Positions 1 through 8,369 of a stretch of DNA of 64,000 nucleotides are shown piece by piece. A program made the position numbers and the translations under genes. Below the pieces are notes generated by a model. The model had not been told where the DNA came from, searched no databases, and saw only the letters and a program-made list of their open reading frames with translations. Source of the stretch: Bradyrhizobium erythrophlei. GTDB lineage: Bacteria; Pseudomonadota; Alphaproteobacteria; Rhizobiales; Xanthobacteraceae. The stretch covers positions 930,001-994,000 of the forward strand of contig NZ_LT670849.1 of assembly GCF_900142985.1 (NCBI RefSeq), read 5' to 3'. Within the stretch, counting starts at the first letter, position 1; each line of letters begins with the position of its first letter.

Positions 1-57
1 GAGAGTCGTGTGCTAGAATAACGGCGATCAATTTGGTCGGCTGGGAGGATGTCTAAA

Positions 58-795
58 ATGAAAAAAGTGGTTCTGATTTCAACCGGCGCTGTCTTAGCCG
101 GTTTCCTCATATGGTCTCCGCTTGCTTTGGCTCAGGGGAAGACCGCCAAAGCCTGCACCGAAGAATGGCGTGCGGACAAGGCTAATTTCCAGGCCAAGGG
201 CGTCACAGAGAGGGCATATGTAGCGCAGTGTCGCGCAGGGGCTGCGCCAACAACGACCGCTGCACCCGCTCCCGCGCCCAACATCGCACCTCCTCCACCT
301 GTCGCTAGGGCTCCCGACAGCACGACTGGCGCAAAGACCGCCAAGGCCTGCACCGAAGAATGGCGGGCAGACAAGGCGAATTTCCAAGCGAAGGGGGTCA
401 CCGAGAGAGCGTACGTAGCGGCATGCCGCGCCGGAACTGTCGCAACACCTACGGTAGGTCCGGCTCCTGCGCCTGCCCCTACCACGACAACCGCCGCACC
501 ACCCCCACCGGCCCCTGCGCCAACGGCCACTAGGCCGACGGCTGAGCCACCATATGGCACCACGCAACGGGCACCCTCCACTGGATCACCCTCCGCTGCT
601 GGTCAATACTCCACCGAGGCCCAGGCGAAGGCTTCTTGTTTCGGGGACACCGTAGTTTGGGTGAACTTGCGATCTAAAATCTACCATTTCGCGGGCACTC
701 ACAATTACGGGAACACCATGAACGGCGCGTACATGTGTGAGAGAGATACGGCCGCACAAGGAATGCGCGCCGCAAAGAACGAACAACATCCTTAA
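58..795 (+). CDS. Secreted Ala/Pro-rich protein with two near-identical Cys-containing repeats
   Basis: A 245-residue exported protein of unknown function. The first ATG (49) lies directly against the GGGAGG at 43-48, so the ATG at 58, nine bases from that Shine-Dalgarno, is the better start. A signal peptide ends near LALAQG. Two copies of a 34-residue unit (KTAKACTEEWRADK to YVAxCRAG) follow, separated by an Ala/Pro/Thr linker; each has two Cys and resembles rhizobial PsiF-like modules. A second Pro/Thr linker leads to a C-terminal domain with two Cys (SCFGDTVVWVN, GAYMCERD). The two units differ at one residue but at many synonymous positions. The location is probably periplasmic. The function is not recognised. 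Confidence 0.8.
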   Translation: MKKVVLISTGAVLAGFLIWSPLALAQGKTAKACTEEWRADKANFQAKGVTERAYVAQCRAGAAPTTTAAPAPAPNIAPPPPVARAPDSTTGAKTAKACTEEWRADKANFQAKGVTERAYVAACRAGTVATPTVGPAPAPAPTTTTAAPPPPAPAPTATRPTAEPPYGTTQRAPSTGSPSAAGQYSTEAQAKASCFGDTVVWVNLRSKIYHFAGTHNYGNTMNGAYMCERDTAAQGMRAAKNEQHP

Positions 796-859
796 ACCGG
801 ATGGGGCAACGCGCCTTGGTCGGTGTGTTGCCCCACTTCCATTTGGATTGGAATTTGGC

Positions 860-1423
860 GTGGCCCTGAGATGCAGGCCATCACCTTCGCTCACGCCGTC
901 TAAGCTTTTGATGCAAGCCCTCGATCGCGTGACCTCGTCCTACGCTGAGCCAATTCTGGATGCGCCCTGTGGATTTGGACGAAACGCCCTAGCTTTGGCC
1001 TCCCTTGGCTACGACGTGATCGCAGTCGATAACAACGTCGATCGTCTCAAGTCGGTCAAAGCATCGGGTGCATTACAATCAAGCGGGTCAGGAAGCATCG
1101 TCACGCTCTGCGCCGACTTGGCTTCGGACCGTCTGCCATTCCGGAAGTCGTCGTTTTCAGCGATTCTTTGCATCCACTATCCCGTGCAGAAGATCATTAT
1201 GGATTTGTGCGCTGCATTAGACGAGGGCGGCTGGCTCTACATCGAGACCTTCGGAGGCCAAGGCCAAAACTACCTCGAATTGCCAAAGCTTGGCGAAATT
1301 CCAGAAGCACTCCAGGGATTTGAGCTAGTCCTATGCAAGGAAAGGCCCGTCGGCCCTCCCTCCTATCGAGCCGCTGTCGTCCAGGCGCTCGCGCAAAAGC
1401 GACCCGGAGACCGACCAGTCTGA
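860..1423 (+). CDS. Class I SAM-dependent methyltransferase
   Basis: A small cytoplasmic methyltransferase of about 187 residues; the substrate is unknown. The SAM-binding motif I is DAPCGFGRNALALA, followed by the acidic motif-II region DVIAVDNN. A CADLASDRLPF segment and the LCIHYPV post-motif fit a Rossmann-fold methyltransferase. The frame is open from 737, inside the preceding gene, so the start is uncertain. GTG 860 keeps the segment PSLTPSKLL that usually precedes motif I, while ATG 911 would give a shorter protein with no clear ribosome-binding site. It sits between the repeat protein and the hxs operon and need not be related to either. Confidence 0.65.
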   Translation: MALRCRPSPSLTPSKLLMQALDRVTSSYAEPILDAPCGFGRNALALASLGYDVIAVDNNVDRLKSVKASGALQSSGSGSIVTLCADLASDRLPFRKSSFSAILCIHYPVQKIIMDLCAALDEGGWLYIETFGGQGQNYLELPKLGEIPEALQGFELVLCKERPVGPPSYRAAVVQALAQKRPGDRPV

Positions 1424-1440
1424 AAAGTTTCCAATCAGAA

Positions 1441-1474
1441 ACAAATTAGCGGCTGTAACAAATTAGCGGCTGTA
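1441..1474. repeat. Perfect 17-bp tandem direct repeat upstream of the hxs operon
   Basis: Two exact, directly abutting copies of ACAAATTAGCGGCTGTA occupy 1441-1457 and 1458-1474, about 110 bp before the hxsA start. Each copy spans more than one helical turn. The pair could be a regulator-binding site for the operon or a replication-slippage duplication; the sequence alone cannot tell which. Confidence 0.7.
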
Positions 1475-1581
1475 AAAATCGGTTTAATCTAAAGTTGGTG
1501 TCATATGACACTTGCAACCACCCGCAAAATAATGCTTTTGTTGTATACGCAATACCAACACTTGAGCCGGGGGATTAACTT

Positions 1582-1884
1582 ATGTCTGTCACTTCAAAAA
1601 CGATTCTTTCACTCGGAGCTGCGATCGCATCTCTGACTGGCGCTCAGGTGCTGGGCACCCAAGCGAACGCCACCCCGGCGGCAACGGACGCGAATGCTGC
1701 AACGGTTGGCACCGAGAACTCAATTCCTCAACTGGAACCGAATGCGCACTATCGACTGGGTGACGATCTACTTGGCTTTGTCATGACTCAGCAGCCGGAC
1801 GGAACGTTGGTTGCGCAACATTCGTCTCATGCTTCGCACGCTTCTCATGCGTCCCACGCTTCGCATGCCTCAAGCCGTTACTGA
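1582..1884 (+). CDS. hxsA: His-Xaa-Ser repeat protein HxsA (radical SAM substrate peptide)
   Basis: A 100-residue precursor of the His-Xaa-Ser system. A hydrophobic N-terminus (about residues 7-27) with a likely cleavage after ANA-30 suggests export. A polar linker and the segment NAHYRLGDDLLGFVM (54-68) lead to the C-terminal repeat: five His-Ala-Ser units from H83 to S97, then Ser-Arg-Tyr. HxsA-family proteins are the presumed targets of the paired radical SAM enzymes HxsB and HxsC; which chemical change they receive is not shown by the sequence. GGGGGA at 1569-1574 is a good ribosome-binding site for ATG 1582. The units use varied His, Ala and Ser codons, so the repeat is held at protein level. 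It is the first gene of hxsADBC. Confidence 0.88.
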   Translation: MSVTSKTILSLGAAIASLTGAQVLGTQANATPAATDANAATVGTENSIPQLEPNAHYRLGDDLLGFVMTQQPDGTLVAQHSSHASHASHASHASHASSRY

Positions 1885-2212
1885 AAAGAACCAGTCGCGA
1901 ATTTCGATTGCTGTCGATTTTGATGCAAGCATTCAGACTCTGGATGTCTTGCAAGCGGCTGCATATCGTCTGATCGGAACAGCAACGTGCCGAATCGAGA
2001 AAATCGACGGTCGACTTATCTGCAATCTTGAGGCTCGGAGCCGATCTTCGCGAGGATCGACGGAAGAAGCGGATGAGCTGAGAACGCGTTTTCTCGATCT
2101 AGTTACAGACGAAAACCTAAGGACACGTCTGGCGGAGAAAACCGCAGGCATTCGCAATGTAATGCTTGCGCTTGCATTCGGATCCTTAGCCGCCGACCAA
2201 GCTAACAAGTAA
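1865..2212 (+). CDS. hxsD: His-Xaa-Ser system protein HxsD
   Basis: A small (115-residue) cytoplasmic partner protein of the Hxs system. It has an LQAAAYRLIG helix near residue 30, a central two-strand region, and a C-terminal signature FLDLVTDENLRTRLAEKT followed by IRNVMLALAF. This matches the HxsD pattern of a LxDYxLRE-like motif then a hydrophobic AF end. ATG 1865 lies inside the last codons of hxsA (20-bp overlap), implying translational coupling; the frame stays open back to 1811 but would then read through the repeat DNA. HxsD has no known catalytic motif. Its role as peptide-recognition or scaffold protein is inference. Confidence 0.8.
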   Translation: MPQAVTEKNQSRISIAVDFDASIQTLDVLQAAAYRLIGTATCRIEKIDGRLICNLEARSRSSRGSTEEADELRTRFLDLVTDENLRTRLAEKTAGIRNVMLALAFGSLAADQANK

Positions 2213-2231
2213 CCTCTAGATTTGGCGTAGA

Positions 2232-3689
2232 ATGGCTCGTTTTGCTGCCGTTGATGCGTTCGGCTCGCCGAGTAGCGAGCTTGCGCTCTTGCCGTTCAAT
2301 TTTGAGCGCACGGGAAACGCACAGTTCTTAGTTTCCAATATGGTGGGCGATTTCATCCGGCTAACTGAGGATGAAATTAACAAGGTCATTGAACTGAAGC
2401 TGAAACCCGGAGATGGGCTGTACGAGAAGGCTTACGCCGCTCATCTGATAACCGGCGCTCAGCAAAGAGCGCAGCAGCAGCTTCTTGCCTTGCGCCTTCG
2501 CAGCCGCATGTCCTTCTTGCGGGAGATGACGCCACTCCACATGTTCGTCGTGACGTTGCGCTGCGAGCATTCCTGCCCTTATTGCCAAGTCTCACGTCAA
2601 AGCACTGATCGCTCGCGATTTGACATGAGCGAAATGACGGCCCAGCGCGCGCTTGATATCGCTTTCCAGAGCAAGTCATCGCGGATAAAGATCGAATTTC
2701 AGGGCGGCGAGCCTCTCCTAAACTTCGACCTGATCCAGAAGATCGTTCAAGCCGCTCAAGCCAAGTCAGCAACGATCGGCAAGAAGGCCGATTTTGTAAT
2801 CGCGACTAACCTGGCGTTGGTCAACGATGAAATCTTGCGATACTGCAAGGCCAACGAAATCCTTTTGTCCACGTCGCTTGACGGTCCTCCCGATCTACAC
2901 AACAAAAATCGACCGAGACCGGGCGGAAATAGCTACGAGTTGGCAATCGACGGCATTCGCCGAGCACAACAGGTGCTTGGAAAAGACCGTATCGGCGCAC
3001 TAATGACAACCACCGAATCCAGTCTGGATCGCGTCGACGCGATCATTGATGAATACTTGAAGCTAGGGTTAGAAGGCATTTTCCTTCGTCCGCTCTCACC
3101 ATTTGGTTTTGCAATCAAGACTAAGCAGTATCACCGCTACGATACGAAGCGCTGGTTACGTTTCTTCGAGCGGGGTCTCCGGCGCATTCTGGAAATCAAC
3201 CACCAAGGCCGGCCTTTTCGCGAATTCTATTCGGCGCTGGTCCTCACCAGGATGTTGACCGACAAACCGATCGGCTACGTTGATTTGCGCAGCCCGGCCG
3301 GCGTCGGTATCGGAGCATTGGTCTACAATTATGATGGAAACGTCTATGCCTCTGACGAGGGGCGCATGCTCGCCGAGACAGGCGACAACGCCTTCCGGCT
3401 CGGCCACGTTGATACTCACGACTACCGCTCGCTCGTACTGTCCGACACATTGATTGACGCTATTTCGGCTTCCCTAACCCAATGTGCTCCCGAATGTTCG
3501 GACTGCGTGTTTGAAAGCCACTGCGGGGCAAACCCCGTGCATCATCACGCGACCCAAGGTGACATGCTTGGTATCAAGCCACTTTCGGATTTCTGCGAAC
3601 GCCAAAAAGGGACAATGCGCCTACTGCTTGAAATATTGGAGAACTCTCCGAAAGACGCGGCGATCCTGCGGCAGTGGGCAGGCATATGA
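2232..3689 (+). CDS. hxsB: His-Xaa-Ser system radical SAM maturase HxsB
   Basis: A 485-residue radical S-adenosylmethionine enzyme. The [4Fe-4S] cluster motif CxxxCxxC is C111-EHS-C115-PY-C118, followed by the SAM-binding EFQGGEPLL segment. The C-terminal region has a SPASM-like cluster domain with C418, C422, C425, C431 and C455 (CAPECSDC, then SHCG and FCER), expected to hold auxiliary Fe-S clusters. The first 100 residues form the extra N-terminal domain seen in paired Hxs maturases. HxsB presumably modifies the HxsA repeat together with HxsC; the reaction is unknown from sequence. The start ATG 2232 is 19 bp after hxsD, and the stop overlaps the hxsC start (ATGA). Confidence 0.88.
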   Translation: MARFAAVDAFGSPSSELALLPFNFERTGNAQFLVSNMVGDFIRLTEDEINKVIELKLKPGDGLYEKAYAAHLITGAQQRAQQQLLALRLRSRMSFLREMTPLHMFVVTLRCEHSCPYCQVSRQSTDRSRFDMSEMTAQRALDIAFQSKSSRIKIEFQGGEPLLNFDLIQKIVQAAQAKSATIGKKADFVIATNLALVNDEILRYCKANEILLSTSLDGPPDLHNKNRPRPGGNSYELAIDGIRRAQQVLGKDRIGALMTTTESSLDRVDAIIDEYLKLGLEGIFLRPLSPFGFAIKTKQYHRYDTKRWLRFFERGLRRILEINHQGRPFREFYSALVLTRMLTDKPIGYVDLRSPAGVGIGALVYNYDGNVYASDEGRMLAETGDNAFRLGHVDTHDYRSLVLSDTLIDAISASLTQCAPECSDCVFESHCGANPVHHHATQGDMLGIKPLSDFCERQKGTMRLLLEILENSPKDAAILRQWAGI

Positions 3690-4885
3690 CCCTCCCCCTA
3701 TTTGGTGTTGCTAAAAGTTGCGCGGGATTTGCGGACGATATGCCGCGGACGGTTGTTCGCCTGAGGTCGCCGGAAGCAGCTGAGCCCTTCGGGGACTACG
3801 ATTTTGCACTTGTCAAATCCACCGACGATATTTCTCAGTCACTTAAAAACGGACGCCGCTCAATTTTTGTGATCGGCGATTCAGCTGATATTTCTACCCC
3901 GGTGGCTAGCCGATTTGACCGAACAATCTCGCTACCGACCAACTTCGATTATCTGGGTCCTGGCGATATTCTTGGATTTCATATTCCAACCAAGAAGTTT
4001 CGGACTCTGTTTAGGGAAAACTCGCGGCACAACTCGTTCCTGGTAACCGAGCGCTGCAACAATTATTGCCTGATGTGCTCGCAGCCGCCAAAGGATATCG
4101 ACGATCGTTGGATCCTGGATGAGATTAAAAAGAGCTTGCCGCTCGTTCCAAAGACTACTCGCACGCTGACTTTTACGGGCGGAGAGCCTTTATCGGACTG
4201 GGTTGATTTTATCAAGATTCTCAAAGATTGTCGGAATTTGCTTCCAGACACGGCCATTCAAGTTTTGACGAACGGCCGCGCGTTTGCAAATTCGGAAATT
4301 GTGGATGCCTGGAAAGCCATAGCTCATCCCAGTCTCATCGCGGCAATCCCCGTCTATGCGGCTGTCGATTATCTGCACGACTACGTCGTTCAGGCGAATG
4401 GGGCTTTCGATGAAACTATCCTTGGTATTTTGAAGCTTAAGGATCGAGGACAGCGCGTCGAGGTTCGCGTGGTTTTACACGCGCACACGGCACCGAGCAT
4501 TGCAGAGACAAGTCGGTGGATCGCTAGAAATTTGCCCTTCGTTGACCACGTCGCCCTGATGGGGATGGAAAACACGGGGTTTGCGCTCGCCAACGAGAAG
4601 TCGCTCTGGATCGATCCGATCGATTATCGAGAGAGCCTGGCTGAAGGCGTTCAAACCTTGTCCGCCACGGGCATGAATGTCTCAATCTATAATCTTCCGC
4701 TTTGCGTTATCGAACCCATCATTTGGCCGCACGCCGTCCAGTCGATATCCGATTGGAAGAATGGTTATGTGGAGGAATGTGAGAAGTGTGCTCAGAAGAG
4801 CAATTGCAGCGGATTGTTCACTTCCGGTCGACCGCGCCAAAGTCGCGGGATTTCAGCGATTTTAAATCGACAGCCGGCAGCTTAA
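3686..4885 (+). CDS. hxsC: His-Xaa-Ser system radical SAM maturase HxsC
   Basis: The second radical SAM enzyme of the operon, 399 residues. The CxxxCxxC motif is C124-NNY-C128-LM-C131, followed by TFTGGEPLSDW for SAM binding. Near the C-terminus, VEECEKCAQKSNCSG provides three Cys in a short SPASM/twitch-like motif. The N-terminal 110 residues carry no recognised fold. ATG 3686 is chosen because it makes an ATGA overlap with the hxsB stop; a GTG at 3674 would add four residues. Two different radical SAM proteins in one operon with a single repeat peptide is the hallmark of this family and suggests two sequential or cooperative steps. Confidence 0.87.
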   Translation: MTLPLFGVAKSCAGFADDMPRTVVRLRSPEAAEPFGDYDFALVKSTDDISQSLKNGRRSIFVIGDSADISTPVASRFDRTISLPTNFDYLGPGDILGFHIPTKKFRTLFRENSRHNSFLVTERCNNYCLMCSQPPKDIDDRWILDEIKKSLPLVPKTTRTLTFTGGEPLSDWVDFIKILKDCRNLLPDTAIQVLTNGRAFANSEIVDAWKAIAHPSLIAAIPVYAAVDYLHDYVVQANGAFDETILGILKLKDRGQRVEVRVVLHAHTAPSIAETSRWIARNLPFVDHVALMGMENTGFALANEKSLWIDPIDYRESLAEGVQTLSATGMNVSIYNLPLCVIEPIIWPHAVQSISDWKNGYVEECEKCAQKSNCSGLFTSGRPRQSRGISAILNRQPAA

Positions 4886-5062
4886 TTCGAGCGCTGGCAG
4901 CAATTCGTACATCGAGATGTTACGGAATATTTGGGTAATGGCCGAGCTGTGAGCCCTGACGTAACTCGATATGAACGAGCGGGGCGTGTTAGCCTTTGCA
5001 GCAGCATTCGGCTATCTATAGGAATTCGCCCAATATCAACCCGCGGGCGGGGAAACGGGGCA

Positions 5063-7284
5063 ATGACGACGAAAATCGAGGCTCACGAGCGTACAATCGG
5101 CGATATCTTCAGCGACTTTTATCAATTCGAGATCCCACCCTATCAGCGCCCCTACGCATGGGAAGAAGAGCAAGCACGCGAGCTCCTAGCAGATCTATTG
5201 GATGCGATGGACAACCGCAACGTAAGCGGTGGTCTTTATTTCTTGGGTAGCATCGTACTCGTCAAACCTCCGTCCGAAGCCCATGCCAGGGTTATCGACG
5301 GCCAGCAACGACTCACGACGCTGACCATTCTTCTGAGTGTGTTGCGCGATCTGACAACGGATGTTGAACGCAGGATCGAGCGCAGATCATACGTCTATCA
5401 AAAAGCGAGTCCCGACAAAGGACTGAGGGAGCGTTACCGACTTGTGCTCCGCGAGCGTGACCGGCCGTTCTTTCTGAAGTACGTTCAAGCCCGGACGCGA
5501 CGAACGATTTGGCTGACGCCACGAAGCTGGAAGGCAGTCAAAAACGTATCGCGGAAAATACAAGGATCCTGCGGAATCAACTTGAGCAGGTATCAGAAGA
5601 GCGGAGAAACGCGCTCATCGCTTTTCTGATCCAGCATTGTTATCTCGTCGTGGTCGCCGTTCCGACACCCGAGGCTGCCCGCAGAATCTTTACCGTTCTG
5701 AATGCCCGCGGCCTAGATCTCACTCCAACCGACATCCTCAAAGCCGATCTGCTCGAACGCGCAGGCGATGACCTGGAGACGCCACTCGCTACCCGATGGG
5801 AGCAGGTGGAGCACGCATTGGGGCGCGACCGAATGGTCGAATTGTTCGGCCATATCCGAATGATCTATGAGCGGGACAAACCGCGGTTGGCACTGGAGAC
5901 AGGTTTTCAAAAGTTCGTTCCGCCGTTTTCCGGAAAGGCGGACGCATTTATCTCAGATATTCTAGAGCCGGTCACAGATACTTGGCTTTTGCTGACGGAT
6001 AACGCGCGCGTGCAGAAGCATTATGGAAACGAAGCAGCCAAGGCGGTCCGGTCGCTCGATCGGATCGACAACAAGGACTGGCTGCCTCCCGCGCTGCTTC
6101 GAATGTGGAAGGGCAAAGAGCTCGAAGGCCAGGCTGTCGCAGATTTTCTGGTCGCGCTGGAACGCCTAGCTTATTTTCTTTTTGTCACGCGTGCGGGCGT
6201 GAACGACAGGATCGCGCGCTTCGCCGCCGTGATGGATGAATTCGACCCGCGCAAAAGCAAAGAAGACAAGGATAAGAAGAAAGCCGATATGGGTCTCGAT
6301 TTATCGGACGCCGAACAACATAAGCTCGTGCGCGTCTTATCGGGGCCACTCTATGAAGTCAGCCGCGTTTGCAAACCGGTGATGCAGCGGTTGGATGAAG
6401 CTTTATCAAGCGGCGGCGCAAGCTACGACGAACTTGTCTCGATCGAGCACGTCCTTCCACAAACGGTCGATGACGGCAGCGAGTGGGAGCAGTTGTTCCC
6501 GGACGAGCAGGAACGTTCCGACTGGACCCACCGGCTGGCAAATTTGGTCTTCCTGACGCATCGGATCAATAGCCGTGCTTCGAATTGGGATTTCGAACGA
6601 AAGAGGAAGGAATACTTCGCGTCCTCAGACGGCTCCTCGCCTTTCGTGATCACCCAAGGGGTATTGCAAGCGGAAGGCTGGACGCCGGAGCATCTCGGCG
6701 AGCGGCAGACTCAGTTGTTGGAGAGGCTCTGTGAGGTCTGGGATTTGAAGGCCGTGGATTTGGAGGCTGAAATTGTCAACCTATTGCCACAGAAGGGCAC
6801 GTGGCGCTTCACGGATACTGAGATCATAAAAGCCAAGCGTAGTGAAATACTCGAGGCGTTGAGTAACAGGGAGAAGGTTGCGCTAAACAAGAAGGGAGCG
6901 TTGTCATGGACTGACGATGAAGGCGTCCGCGTCGTTAGCACCATTTCGAAACGCTACGATCGACGCGCCGCTCCCTATTGGTATGGATACTCACCCGAAT
7001 GGAGAAAATTCTTATCGGGAGCACAGAGGTCGTTCTTGGTGCTGGGATGCGTCGACAGAAACACGGCTTACGCCATTCCTGCACAGGAGATCGAAAAGAT
7101 CATCGATGATCTCCATATGTCGCCGGCTAAACGTGATGAGGATTCGACCAAACATACTGTAGAGGCTTCAGCCAGGCATTGGCACATTGTTTTGGACGAT
7201 AACGACGATGGTGGCCTTGATTTAGTGCCAAGGAAGGGGTCAAGGATACCCGTCAAAAAATTCGAACTCAAACTAACCGAATAG
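5063..7284 (+). pseudogene. GmrSD-like DUF262 / HNH (DUF1524) protein, broken by a one-base frameshift
   Basis: It encodes what would be a protein of about 740 residues. The DUF262 nucleotide-binding domain is marked by PPYQRPYAW (25-33) and DGQQRLTTL (79-87). A helical middle region follows, then a DUF1524 HNH nuclease core with IEHVLPQ near 6440 and NLVFLTHRINSRASNW, and a C-terminal extra domain. Such proteins resemble GmrSD/BrxU-type restriction factors against modified phage DNA. The frame changes near 5486-5490: after FFLKYVQ it runs out as ARTRRTIW, while the next frame gives SPDATNDLADATKL, as expected if one A was lost from a CAAAGCC. This is either a disabled gene or a sequencing error. 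It follows hxsC by 177 bp on the same strand. Confidence 0.8.
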
Positions 7285-7466
7285 AGCCGAACGCGGCTAG
7301 GGCAGGCTCAGGGCCGGGTTCACTAAGTCCGTCAACGGCGCCAGCGAAGGCGCCGGCATCGTTGAGAGGACTTGGATAATCGGAGACCTGACCGATCGCG
7401 CGCTTGCTTCGTAGCCCGTTGCTCCGGCCCAGAAGGACGGAAGCTCTTCACCGCAGGCGGAGGGGA

Positions 7467-7712
7467 CTAACCGATCGCCATGATGCTGGGATCGACAAAG
7501 TCACCCTTCATAGGCACGACTTTGTCGCCCGCAAACGGTAGAAGCAGTTCGAATTGATCTTTGAATTGCTTTCTCGCCGCAGTCCTTTCGATCCTCTCTG
7601 GTTGCGGCAATGGCGGGAGTTTCGGCATCCGTCCTTCGAGAATATCAGCGATAGTGACAACTTGGAGCCGTGGCAACCCTCCGCGCCTAAGGTTTGATTG
7701 TTTGATAATCAA
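7467..7712 (-). pseudogene. Possible C-terminal remnant of a DNA methylase
   Basis: An 81-codon open frame without an ATG start. Its first part (LRRGGLPRLQVVTIADILEG, then MPKLPPLPQP) resembles the tail of adenine-specific DNA methylases, which end with a PRLQIxTxxELLxGK.PK.PP segment. The catalytic and SAM-binding motifs are absent. It is therefore probably a 5'-truncated leftover of a mobile restriction-modification gene. It lies next to the broken DUF262 gene and points away from the ribbon-helix-helix gene. The resemblance is from memory of the family and is weak; it could instead be a short unrelated gene. Confidence 0.35.
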
Positions 7713-7716
7713 TCAA
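7694..7716. promoter_or_regulatory. Inverted repeat before the ribbon-helix-helix gene
   Basis: TTGATTG (7694-7700) and CAATCAA (7710-7716) form an inverted repeat just upstream of the ATG at 7728. Ribbon-helix-helix proteins commonly bind such short operators and repress their own genes, so this is a plausible autoregulatory site. Binding itself is inferred. Confidence 0.4.
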
Positions 7717-7727
7717 TCGAGGCGACG

Positions 7728-7943
7728 ATGGGCCGCAAGCCAAAGACCACTGGACCACGAGCTCGCGACCCTGGCGCATTCAAATCTGTACTGGTTCGTA
7801 TAAATGCCGATGGCTGGCGGGCGCTGAAGATGCTGGCGATCGAAAACGATGCAACGCTAAACGCCTTGGCGGTTGAAGCCTTCAATGATTTGCTGAAAAA
7901 GCACGGGAAACGTCAGCTGGTCGAGAATCCGCTGCTGGACTGA
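7728..7943 (+). CDS. Small ribbon-helix-helix type DNA-binding protein
   Basis: A 71-residue protein with a basic N-terminus (MGRKPKTTGPRARD), a beta-strand segment (SVLVRINADGWRALKML) and a helix (TLNALAVEAFNDLLKKHG). This is the order of a ribbon-helix-helix antitoxin-like or plasmid-type regulator. GAGGCGAC just before ATG 7728 serves as ribosome-binding site. No toxin gene of the usual small size follows directly, so a toxin-antitoxin role cannot be claimed; self-regulation through the upstream inverted repeat is likely. Confidence 0.7.
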   Translation: MGRKPKTTGPRARDPGAFKSVLVRINADGWRALKMLAIENDATLNALAVEAFNDLLKKHGKRQLVENPLLD

Positions 7944-8102
7944 GATTGGCTACTTTCCTCATTAGGAAGGCAATTAATAACCCTAACCGATTCAGGGCCC
8001 AGACGATGTTAACCTGGGCTTCACGATGGCCCAGGAGGATTGGCCCGGGTTAATCAATTGAACATTAGCGATGCCCATGATCGCATAAAACGGACATGGG
8101 AT

Positions 8103-8306
8103 ATGGCGGATACAAGCTCTTGCACCTGCAGCGATGTGCATACTCGCGCCATTTGCGACGAGGTTGGCGAACGACTTCGATTTCTCCTAAACCAGTCGCA
8201 GACGCCACCACCTCCAAGAATTTTGGCGTTGCTATTGCAACTCCAATTGGCCGAAATGAAAGCGCCGGCGCAAGTACTCCGGCAGCGGACTTCTACTGCT
8301 GCCTGA
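8103..8306 (+). CDS. Small hypothetical protein
   Basis: A 67-residue hypothetical protein with a Cys pair near the start (SCTC) and helical stretches (ICDEVGERLRFLL, RILALLLQLQLAEM). The frame is open from TTG 8040, but the AGGAGG at 8033-8038 is too close to that codon to serve it. ATG 8103 is used here although its own ribosome-binding site is poor. The function is not recognised. Confidence 0.45.
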   Translation: MADTSSCTCSDVHTRAICDEVGERLRFLLNQSQTPPPPRILALLLQLQLAEMKAPAQVLRQRTSTAA

Positions 8307-8369
8307 AGAGTCGTAGTCGCTCAAGACTGTCGCATCAGTCGGCTGGTCCAGATCGGCTAAGGGGAAGTG

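Noticed and set aside
1819..1884. HxsA tail as a simple microsatellite
   Set aside because: Codons differ from unit to unit and the neighbouring hxsB, hxsC and hxsD genes explain the repeat as an enzyme substrate.
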